A stretch of DNA of 64,000 nt from Edaphochlamys debaryana (Eukaryota; Chlorophyta; Chlorophyceae; Chlamydomonadales). The notes under the pieces were generated by a model that ran no database searches, was not told where the DNA came from, and saw nothing but the letters and a program-made list of their open reading frames with translations. Positions 22,701 through 30,868 of this stretch are shown in pieces (within the stretch, counting starts at the first letter, position 1; every line of letters begins with the position of its first letter). The stretch is taken from the NCBI GenBank assembly GCA_016858145.1, contig JAEHOE010000158.1, positions 186,001 to 250,000 on the forward strand. Reading direction: 5' to 3'. The position numbers and the translations under genes are program-made.

Positions 22701-24119
22701 TCTTTTGAGAAGGGCCCTTGCGGGCGGGCGCCAGCGGGCTCGCGGCCTCACTGGATTGCACCCCACGGACGTCAGCTCCTCCACCCCCAACGCTCCACCT
22801 GCAACCCCCCCTCCCAACGCCACCCCTCCAAACGCCACCCCTCCCAACACCACTGCCCCACCGAACCCCCCAGGAACCTGCTGATCGCCACCATGAACGA
22901 CACGTACGACCGCGTCAAGGAGTTCAAGGAGGTGGAGGTCATGCGCCTGCGCTCGCACATGATGGTGTACGTCAAGGACTTCATGAACCGGAGCAGCGCA
23001 CGGAAACACGTGAGCGGGGAAAGCGGGAGCTAAGAGTGCCGGCGGGTGCAGCAGCGTATGGGGGGGTGGGGTTGTCGCCCTTCGTTCCCTCGAGCGAGAG
23101 GCGATAAGGCGGCAGCCACTGTGGCGCTGGGGCAGGGGATGGCGGGGAGGCTGTGAGCGGAGAGCCGGAGCGCTGGGGAGGGAGCTGGGGGCAGTCTGGG
23201 TGGCCCGATGGGTGAGAGTATCGCGGAGATCTCAAGCCTGCTGTCCTCCCTGGCCCCCTGAGCCACCACCCTCGGCCACCACCCTACCCTCCGCTTTGTC
23301 CCCTTCCACGTACCCCCCACCCACCCCCGCCACCAACACCCACCCCACCCCCAGAGCCCCCTGGACGGGGACGTGCTGCACCTGCTGCTGCGGCCCGAGG
23401 AGGTCAAGAGCGGGAGGTGGAGCGCGCAGGTGCGGTTGCACGGTTGTACCGGTACGGCACCGGTACGGCACCGGGAGGCGGTTGAGGGGACAGCCCCCGC
23501 TCGGCCTGGCAGCGGCATGCGCCCCGCACAATCAGTCCCCGTGGCATGCACTCCCACTGGGCCACGGCAGGATACTCTGCGCACTGCCGCCTTGCTTCCG
23601 TGACCATGCCAGCGAGGTCTGCTGCACATCCCTGCATTGACTGTGAACCCATGCCATCTCACCACCACGCTCCCCTCCGTATCCCCCTCCCCCCCCTCCT
23701 GTCAGGGCTCCGAGTCGGGCGAGTGGGTGGCGGGGCGCATCACCTACATGCGGAACGCCATCGTGAACGAGGTGGAGAATGTCGTACGACAGGTACGGCA
23801 TCGTGCTGCGCGTGGCCCGATGCGCCTCCCTGCCTCGGCCCCGCGGGACTCGCTGGCCCCTCACTCACCCGTTCCGTCCCCACAACCCCTGGGCCTGCCC
23901 TGTCCCTGCCACCCCCATCCCCACCCCAATCCAACGCCCGCCTCCTCAACAAAACCCTGCCTCCTCAACAAAGCCCTGCCTCCTCAACTGATCCCTCTTG
24001 CCTCCCTACCTGCTCCGTCCCCGACCCAGCTTAACACCGGCACCACCGAGCAGCTGGATGCGCTGCATGGCCAGCTGGACAGGCTCGCCAAGGCCGTGGC
24101 GGCAATCAAGACCTCTTAA
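7799..24119 (+). CDS. TRP-family cation channel with N-terminal ankyrin repeats
   Basis: Probable membrane cation channel. Forty exons join in phase to a total of 5,907 nt, about 1,968 aa. Order of regions: a low-complexity Pro/Ser/Gly head (to about residue 375); ankyrin-like repeats in exons 3-6 ('DFTLLHYVAMLGHG', 'YGCTPLMCAASTGNVEMVK', 'SALHGAIDHSEHAVVILLLQ'); a long cytosolic linker; then from exon 28 hydrophobic segments ('IHRWSIYLFALLWIQIYSFM', 'VVYALVFFVFFVLVLYY', 'FVWAVAILVWIG', 'LSGLAMLLFVLRVALFG', 'YFFLLIATVYSGFILAVAG'). A re-entrant pore with 'LFTVLLGDFQ' follows, then the last helix 'LLLLSLYAILMMIVFM' running into 'NLLIATMNDTYDRVKE'. The xGDx filter and the N-L-L-I-A-x-M end of S6 fit TRP channels, nearest to TRPV by eye. 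The tail (exons 38-40) is short and charged. The start ATG was chosen because its 41-nt exon splices in frame to exon 2. A polycystin-type TRP or another VGL-superfamily member is possible but less likely. Confidence 0.85.
11411..11474 (+). repeat. short intronic repeat, copy 1
   Basis: It shares blocks with 13530-13591: a TTCGCAAGC-like start, GCTTCCCTG, then CCCGCTCAGC and AACACCC. It lies in the 3' half of the intron before exon 7 of the TRP-like gene. Confidence 0.5.
11934..11958 (+). repeat. decoy copy of the exon 8 splice acceptor
   Basis: CCCGCAG plus the first 18 nt of exon 8 (ATGAGCGTCATCGTGCCC) occurs here 91 nt before the true site. The decoy frame ends at TGA soon after, so it cannot replace the true exon start. 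Confidence 0.75.
11999..12027 (+). repeat. (CCCA)n simple repeat at the exon 8 acceptor
   Basis: About seven CCCA units act as the pyrimidine-rich tract before CCCGCAG. Confidence 0.8.
13530..13591 (+). repeat. short intronic repeat, copy 2
   Basis: It contains TTCGCAAGC, GCTTCCCTGGCG, CCCGCTCAGC and AACAAACACCC. It ends about 20 nt before the acceptor of exon 12 of the TRP-like gene. Confidence 0.55.
14808..14920 (+). repeat. two decoy copies of the exon 16 splice acceptor
   Basis: CCAG followed by a version of CGCATGTACTTCCT occurs near 14811 and again near 14899, before the true site at 15029. Each copy is followed by GTGTCC, a possible weak donor. Confidence 0.65.
20930..20952 (+). repeat. 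short intronic repeat, copy 3 (partial)
   Basis: Only the CCCGCTCAGC...AAACACCCC end of the repeat is present, in the intron before exon 32 of the TRP-like gene. Confidence 0.4.
20985..21007 (+). repeat. decoy copy of the exon 32 splice acceptor
   Basis: CCCCCAGGTCCGCCTCCGA matches the true acceptor and exon start about 100 nt downstream. The decoy frame stops at once (GAG TGA). Confidence 0.7.
21408..21447 (+). repeat. short intronic repeat, copy 4
   Basis: It carries TTCCCTGGCG, CCCGCTCAGC and AACAAACACCC as in copy 2. It lies about 25 nt before the acceptor of exon 33. Confidence 0.55.
21675..21715 (+). repeat. decoy or alternative copy of the exon 34 splice acceptor
   Basis: ACAG plus ACGCTGGTGCCCGCGCTCT occurs exactly 117 nt before the true exon start. 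The frame stays open into exon 34, so use of this site would insert 39 residues in frame. Confidence 0.7.
23122..23175 (+). repeat. 54-bp dispersed repeat, copy 1
   Basis: It lies in the intron between exons 37 and 38 of the TRP-like gene. The copy at 25436-25489 differs at about four positions. Confidence 0.75.
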
Positions 24120-24135
24120 CAGCATAGCAGCATAT

Positions 24136-24160
24136 AGCAGCAGCAGCAGCAGCAGCAGCC
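24136..24160 (+). repeat. (AGC)n simple repeat in the TRP-like 3' flank
   Basis: About eight AGC units just after the stop codon, probably in the 3' UTR. Confidence 0.8.
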
Positions 24161-25435
24161 CCCTCCCAGGGCGCTTCCGCTGCGCGCCGGCCCCGCACTG
24201 GCAACAACCCTTTTGGAAGGAGAGCGAGGGGAGAGGCAGGCGGCGCAGAGCCGCGAGCGAGAGAGGCGTTGGAACCCAATCCGAGCGGCAGGCGGGCCGT
24301 AGCTCTAGCGCCAGAGGCCTGGAGGCGCTGGCTTGGCCGCCGTGACGTGTACGTACAATAAGACAGCGATAACGTAAAGGTACCAAGCAAGGAGGATGGG
24401 CTGGTTGAGTAAGTATGAGGGCTGGGGTGGTTGGTAGGACGGCGAGTTACAATGATTGGGTGTGGCAGGGGCTGCGGCCAGACGTGATCTGATCGTGACT
24501 CGGATTCGTTGGGAAGCGAGCGAGCGAGCCTTCTGCGGGTGGGACAGGGCTGTCACGCGGGCGTGACGTTATAGACGTTCACTTGTATGCGCTGCTTGTG
24601 TGGGGGAAGCTAGCGCCGTTGGGGCTGCAGGTGGCATGGGCTTGGCTGATGCGACTCGCGGGGGAGGGGTTGACACTGGACCCGGTTGCAACCGCCGGGG
24701 TGGACCTTCATGGGACAGGAATGGTATAGACAGTGCGCGAACGACACTCGGGGGTTGTGGCTTTGGGGTGCGGCCGCCCCCTGTAGGAGCGAGAAGCTTC
24801 TTGGCTTGAGACCTTGAGCCCTCTCGTTTGGGCTTCAGCTGTGCGGCTGGACAACGTTATGACGACGGGCAAGACGGGTGCATGCGGTTGGTACTTCATG
24901 GTTCTGACTTGACTGCGATTCATGGGCGCCTGCGCAGGTTGCGGAATCTCAAACCCCGCGCGCACGCGGCCTAGCCTAGGGCTTTGAAATGGAGGCACGT
25001 GTGCGCTGTGCCTGGGACGGATGACATAGGTTTGACAGGTGACGGTTCGGTCGCAGACGAGAGCAGACGGATGAATGCGCGCGTGTTGCTCTCTAGAGGA
25101 ATCCCGCTGCGAGGACGGATGTGCACACTCTAATGACGGACTAACGTAGGATGCGATGTTACAATAGGAACCAGCTCCGAGCCGAGGCTGAGAGAGGTTA
25201 AGCGTGTAGCGCCACCTACCGGGTATGGCCCTCCCATACCAGCACCACCCTAGCAACAGCCAACTGTAGGTCGTTGAACCACTGCTAGGGGGTCGCCACC
25301 CCGCCACGTAGGACGCATGAACTTGACTGGCTGGCGCTCGTTCGCACCCTGATGGGGGGCGGAGCCACCTACCTGCATAGCCCACTGGCTGAGTGGTGCG
25401 TGGCTGCTGAGTGTAATTGGTTCGTCTTGGCAGCA

Positions 25436-25489
25436 TGGCGTCGGGGCAGGGGATGGCAGGGAGGCTGTGAGCGGAGGGCCGGAGCGCTG
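25436..25489 (+). repeat. 54-bp dispersed repeat, copy 2
   Basis: Matches 23122-23175 (core GGGGCAGGGGATGGC, then GAGGCTGTGAGCGGAG). It is intergenic. No terminal inverted repeats were seen, so the element type is unknown. Confidence 0.75.
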
Positions 25490-26079
25490 CTGGGGGCGGG
25501 AGGTGCATGCAGCAGATGGACCGAGTGGCCCCCATGCTGTACTGCCGTACGTGGACGAAGTGGCCTGACCTTGCTGCGTGCACCCTGACGCTTCGGCCTG
25601 GGGCGCATCAAGCCGCGTGCACTGCCTGTCAGGCTTGCATGACTAGGAGGGATCCCGGGCTCGCAGTTGGGTGACGAAGGGTTTCGGGCGGGAAGGTGCA
25701 GCAAGGCGCGCTCGAGGGCGGAGTGATATGACTGGCGGTCACAGCTTCCTCAGCCCCACTCACACTTGGAAGTACATGGGGCATGTTACCCGAACGTGCG
25801 TGGTGCTGGGGAGTGCAGCAGTGCACATGCATAGCGCAACGCGCGGTACGACATATGTATGGCGGGGGACATCGGACCGAGCGACACAGGTAACGGGCAC
25901 CCAAAACCCAGGCCGCACAGAAACCCATCCCGTTTCTTCGCATTGGCACATACAGCGCTAATCGTGAGGTGAAGGGCTTGAGGTACACCGAAGTCGTGCT
26001 CATACCAGCGAGTCATACCAACTCGGGCGACCGCTGCAACAGCGATAGCGTTGACACAAGGCGCAAACACATAGGCAAC

Positions 26080-29000
26080 ATGATTCTTAGACCGTCAGGC
26101 TCGATGAGCGGTCAGGCGCAGCGCGTGACGGCCGGCTCGGGGCAATCATTGCGCTTGACGCACCTGTTCTGCGCGCTGTTCTTCATCGCTCGCTGCTCGG
26201 CAGCTGCCCAGTCACTTGCAGACCAGCTATCGGTGCTGAGCGGACGCCAATTCCGGTGTGCAACGCCAGACTGGAGCGATCAAACAGGTAAGAGCTGGGG
26301 GGGTAAAACCCGAGCGAGTGAACTCTGTGATAACGCGCAGTAGAGCGTCTTCCTTGAGCGATGCCCCCCTCCCCTCACCGCAGGAGATGGATTTATCAGG
26401 TGAACGGGCGCTCATCTGAAAGTGAAGTCCCGCACTTCTTGCATGCCGCATGTCGCTCGGGGAACACATCGCAAGACGGGCTAGCTACCCGCGTGGCGCG
26501 CAAGCCCCTGCGCTTGCCTGTCGTTGCAAAGCCGCTTGGGAAGGGGACTCTTCTCGCAGAAACCCTGCTGCCGTGTAACTTCATCATCCGCCACCCGGCC
26601 CTGCGCTGGCCCTGCCTTACCCGCGCAGGTTGATTGCGTCCACGCCCCCTGCCGTGCGTGACGCCTGGCTGGCCTTGCCCGAGGGCGCGAGTATGGACCT
26701 GACCCGGTACATGACCGGTTACAACATAGACCTGATGAGCGTGAGTTGGGGCTGAGCACAGGTAACTATAGGGTTGCGTCACCGGCGGCTTGACCTTGCG
26801 TCATTAATCAACCCCCTTGTCACCACCCCCTTGTCACTCATCACTCCAGGGCCTGCAGCAGCTGGGTGCCAAGCATGGCGTGAGCTTTAACTTCACTGTT
26901 GACGTTGTGCGGGTGCCGGGCAAGAATGAGTCACGCAAGTGAGTGGGGCAACCGGCGGGCAGGGGCGCACGCAGGGCTCCCGGAGCCATGCGCTACCCGC
27001 GCGCTGTGGCAGGGTCCGCCGCAGGGTCCGTCCGCTCGGTCACGCGGGCTGCCCCCGCTCTTCCCCACCCACCCACCCCAGGTGGACTCTCAACGTGATG
27101 GGCTACGACTGCCTTCTGTCCTCCACACAGCTGTCGTCGGACCGGGCCCTGAACATGGACTTCATGGGTGGGGCGGGGGGGGGGGGGCGTGCGGGCGGGG
27201 CACGGGGTTGGGCAGGATAACGAGCGTCAAGGGCCCACGGAGGGCCCGCCCATGTGCAGAGCTTGCAATGGGTTGTGCTGCACCGATCCTGAGGTGCGGT
27301 CCTGATCGAGATACCTGCTCTTACGTGCCTTTATTCATACCCCTGCCGTCCCTCAGTGCCCTCAATCCCCTACGGATACATCGTCACCACCACGGGGGTG
27401 CGTCGGGGCTTCGCCTTCCTCCCCTTCCTCCCCTTGAGCCCTGCATGGCACTGCATGGCTCATCAGTCGCTCACCGTTTGGCGCTGATGCATGCAGGCAA
27501 CCTTGCTCGAGCCCACCTTCTCCGACCGAGTGACAACCTTCCTTCAGCCCTTCGAAGCAGCAGTTTGGGGCTGCATCGCCGCTTGCATTGCGGTTTCGGC
27601 GCTACTGACCTATGCGTTCGAGGGCCGCAGAAACGCCAACCCCGCGGACTTCCCGCCGCCTCCGGCGGACAGCGCCTGGGCTGACAACGCGCCCGCTGGG
27701 CCTGTGGCATGGTGGGTGGTCAGGGAAGAGGCGTGTGTGAGGAGGCGCGCGGCGCAGCTCAGCGTCCCGAAGGGGATATAGGAAAGCAAGGGGGCAGGGG
27801 CGGGGCAGAGGGGAGAGAGGACGGCCCTGTCCCACGTGCTCCCCATCGACAGAAACACTGTGTGGGGCCCCCCCGTACCGGCCGTCCAGCCCCTCAATTG
27901 CCCGCCCTCGCCCCACCCCACTGCCCTCCCGCGTCCCGCCCCTGCCTTCTTTCCACTTCTCTCCCAGGCACCTGAGCACTGCGCTGTACAGGAGCTTCCT
28001 ATCCATGTTTGCGTATGAGGTCTTCCACGCGCGGTCCACGGCCGGGCGGGTGTATGTGGCGGCCTTCTCCTTTGTCAGCGTGCTCTTGGTTTCCGCTTAC
28101 ACGGCCAACCTGGCCGCCTTCTTCACCAAGCAGGTGGGACGGGAGGCGTGGGGGTGCGTGCGAAGGGCATGCACGGGGATTGAACTTATGCGAACGGGGG
28201 TTGGATCCCACCGAACGGACAAGCTTGGGTTGCGTTCATGACACGTTGGTGATATCAAGCCTTTGCCCTTTGTACCGTCCTTACTTTGCATGCCGTAGGG
28301 CCAAAGCGTACAGCAGATCCGCAGTATCAACGACTTTCAGGCGCTGGGTACACAAGCCTGCCTCCGCAACTCTGGGCAGGTGGGCGTGTGGGCAGAGGCG
28401 GGTGCGTGAGGTTATCCGTGGACACGCCCGGCCAGCGCGGGCCCAGAGGTATGCCTGTTGATTAACGTCACGCTTGACCGTCACTCGCCCCTTTCCCCAG
28501 GCCATTTCCTTCATGGAGCGCAAGTACTCTAGCACGAGGACCAAGATCGTGTCGGAGACACAGCCAGGGCTCATGGATGCAGTGCTGAGCGGTGCTTGGA
28601 GGGGCGGGTGCCCGGGCGGGCCCTGGAGAGCAAGCTTAGGCCAAGGTTGCACATCCCTTGCTCTGAGTGAGGACCCCATCAGCTGCCGGCCCTTCATTCC
28701 CCCAGGCGAGTGCCTGGGCGCAGTCAACACCGACCTGCACACGCGCTACTCGCTGGCTAGCGATGAGAAATACTGCAATCTGCAGGTACGTGACCGGGTG
28801 GCGTTGGGATGGGGGCCGGGCTATGGGGTTGTGCACCTGGTTACTTTGCGCTCACCCGGCGGCCAAGGCAGGATGCACGCGTGCCGACACTACCCCACCG
28901 AGCGCCAAGCAATGTGCGTCCATCTTCCCTGCTATCCCTGCTGTGTGCTGTGTGCTGTGTGCTGTGTGCTGTGTGCTGTGTGCTGTGTGCTGTGTGCTGT

Positions 29001-30329
29001 GTGCTGTGTGCTGTGTGCTGTGTGCAGGTCGTGGGGCAGTCGCTGTCCTTCGGATACTATGGTGCGCCGGCAAAGAGGAGGGGATGTGGGTCTACCTGGA
29101 ACATGCCACCCCAAGGAGGGGAGGGGGGGATAGATGCGGCCTGGGAGCCAAGCTCTCCCTTGGCCCTCTGTTACGACGCTGACTTCCATACCCACACCCT
29201 TGGCCCGCCGCCCGCAGCCATCCCCTTCCGCAAGCTGCCGGCCACGACCAATGGCACTGGCGGCGCCGGCCCCTCCACCACCAACCCCGTGGTCGCCGCC
29301 CTGAACCTCCTGGCCGCCGAGTTCATCGAAACGGGCGGAGCCACCGACGCAGCCAGCAAGCACTTCCCCACAGACAACATAGATCTGTGAGTGCGGGCGT
29401 CGCTTGGCATTTGCCTCGACGCTCCCCCGTGCACTGCCCCTGCGCTTGCGTTGCCTCCACACCGTCGAAAGGAGAATATGGATTCTCTGACAACTGGGAT
29501 TGAGCGCCCTGCTGTGCCCGCCGCCCCCGCAGGTGCACCGCCCGAGCTGACGCTGAACGTTGGGCCAAGAGCCAGAGTAGCTCCGGCAGCGAGCTCATCT
29601 CCATCACCATCACCGATGTCAGCGGTCTCTTCATGCTTCTGGTGAGATGTATGGGCGGGGAGCTCATCTGCTGGAGTAGAACCCAAGACATCGCTGCGGG
29701 TTCGGAAGAGGGTTGATGGGTACGGTCTGGGAGGGTGCAGGGCACAGGACAAGCCAGCAGGGTGGGGCAGGAGAAGGTTTGGGAGCAACTAGGGAGGAGC
29801 ATATCTGCGGCACGCCAGACAGCCAGAGGGCACAGGATAGGAGGACCACACCGTAAGCATTGTTTTGCATTGCCTAGTAACCCTGAACCCGCCCTGCCTT
29901 TGCCCCTTCCTACACATGTGTCATCCCCCCGCCTAGGGCATCGCCGCCTTGATCTCCATCGTCATCTCCCTGGTGTCATGGGCGCGAGAGCGTTGGGCTG
30001 GCGGCTGGCGGCCCGCTGCCTTGGGGGCCTGCCTGGACCCCCGGACCCCTCCTCCCCCTGCCGCCGCTGTATCCCCAATCTGTAGCCTACCGTCCAGCTT
30101 CTTGGCTAGCAGCAGTGCCGGCAGCAGGAGGCGTGAGGACGGCATGGGGGCCATGGGCGACGGCTCAAGCCCCAAGGGCGGCAGTGGCGGTGGGCTGGCT
30201 CTGCTTGCGCGCAGTGCGGCCATTGACGGCGGGGCGGAGGTGGGCGTCTCGGTGAGTAGCGGCAGCACGAGTGGCGTGGACACCCCACGGGGGTTGGGGG
30301 AGGTGCGGGCGGCTGCTGGCGTGGTGTAG
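26080..30329 (+). CDS. ionotropic glutamate-receptor-like channel 1
   Basis: Probable ligand-gated cation channel. Fifteen exons (26080-26287, 26384-26399, 26629-26740, 26850-26938, 27082-27167, 27357-27397, 27497-27711, 27968-28133, 28299-28379, 28501-28591, 28706-28785, 29028-29061, 29218-29386, 29533-29641, 29937-30329) join in phase to 629 aa. Order: signal peptide ('LFCALFFIARCSAAAQS'); ligand-binding half S1 with 'GYNIDL' and 'SSDRALNMDFM'; M1 'AAVWGCIAACIAVSALLTYA'; pore helix; M3 with the family signature 'SAYTANLAAFF'; half S2; M4 'IAALISIVISLVSWA'; then a cytosolic Pro/Gly/Ser tail. The amino-terminal LIVBP-like domain of animal and plant receptors is absent. The start is uncertain: ATG 26080 or 26104 both keep the signal peptide. 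The ligand cannot be told from the sequence. Confidence 0.85.
26384..26399 (+). other. 16-nt micro-exon of receptor 1
   Basis: GAGATGGATTTATCAG sits between an AG and a GT. It joins phase 1 to phase 2 and supplies 'GDGFIR' after 'DQT'. The paralogue has the same-sized exon at 31174-31189, which supports it. Confidence 0.7.
28938..29026 (+). repeat. heptanucleotide microsatellite (TGTGCTG)n
   Basis: About 12-13 units of TGTGCTG run up to the 3' splice site of receptor 1 exon 12. The equivalent intron of receptor 2 lacks it. Confidence 0.9.
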
Positions 30330-30868
30330 ACGGGGCCCTGTGATTGTGCGTTTTGCGTGCCGGTGTAAGGCCTGTATAGGTAGACGTTGTGGGGGCCAGG
30401 GGCGGTGCGGGCACGGCATGCGGGGGCGAATTGTACGTGCGGGGTGCTGGAGAGAGGTTCGGCCGCTGACGGTGTGTTGACAGTGCCTGCATGACAGCGA
30501 GGTTCATTCCCGGGTAACGCGTGGTTTACGGCGTGGTGACGGCGATGTCGCTTCGTGCCATCGATGAACGGGTTGATTGCGGAGCTTGAACTCCTGTGCA
30601 CATTATGCGTGCACGTGCACCTAGCGTACTGCCACCACAGCGCTTGGTAAGTTCGCCCAGGGCCCTGCGTGGAGCTCGGTGCCTTCATCAAGGCAAGCTG
30701 TCGCCGCCTGCTGACGGATCCAGCCGTACAGGACGAGCACAGCTTTCCTTCTTCTCGGTGTTTGTCCTGAACAAAAAAGGCAATAGCTTCTAAGTCTCAA
30801 GCACTAACAAGGCTACTTTCAAACAACTTGCAGCAAGGTACCAGTCACGTTTGCCGCAACATCCCGCG
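30330..30868. other. spacer between the two receptor genes
   Basis: It holds the receptor 1 poly(A) signal and the promoter of receptor 2. No additional gene was seen. Confidence 0.55.
30364..30368 (+). terminator. putative polyadenylation signal of receptor 1
   Basis: TGTAA, 35 nt after the stop codon. Confidence 0.5.

Larger units (their letters stand above)
7799..24119 (+). other. exon map of the TRP-like gene
   Basis: Proposed exons: 7799-7839, 7960-9043, 9709-9864, 10138-10194, 10539-10634, 11032-11151, 11541-11609, 12032-12433, 12631-12699, 12897-12992, 13132-13326, 13614-13901, 14059-14127, 14323-14376, 14499-14620, 15029-15429, 15800-15888, 16310-16396, 16654-16692, 16852-16959, 17174-17293, 17587-17673, 17887-18013, 18305-18414, 18601-18675, 18834-18917, 19082-19329, 19607-19706, 19926-20027, 20231-20357, 20583-20679, 21096-21210, 21474-21599, 21796-21923, 22167-22305, 22562-22653, 22874-23009, 23355-23429, 23706-23792, 24030-24119. 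All junctions are GT-AG and all phases agree. The weakest choices are the acceptors of exons 20 and 31 and those exons with a duplicated upstream acceptor. Confidence 0.75.
24120..26079. other. intergenic region between the TRP-like and receptor genes
   Basis: About 2 kb of less GC-biased DNA with one copy of the 54-bp repeat. A 291-codon antisense frame (25583-24708) has no motif and no algal codon bias, so I do not call it a gene. Nothing else is recognised. Confidence 0.5.

Noticed and set aside
24708..25583. 291-codon minus-strand frame in the intergenic region
   Set aside because: No motif, no codon bias like its neighbours, and part of it overlaps the 54-bp repeat. Probably open by chance.
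28938..29026. CRISPR-like array
   Set aside because: The repeats are a 7-bp microsatellite without spacers, inside an intron of a nuclear gene.
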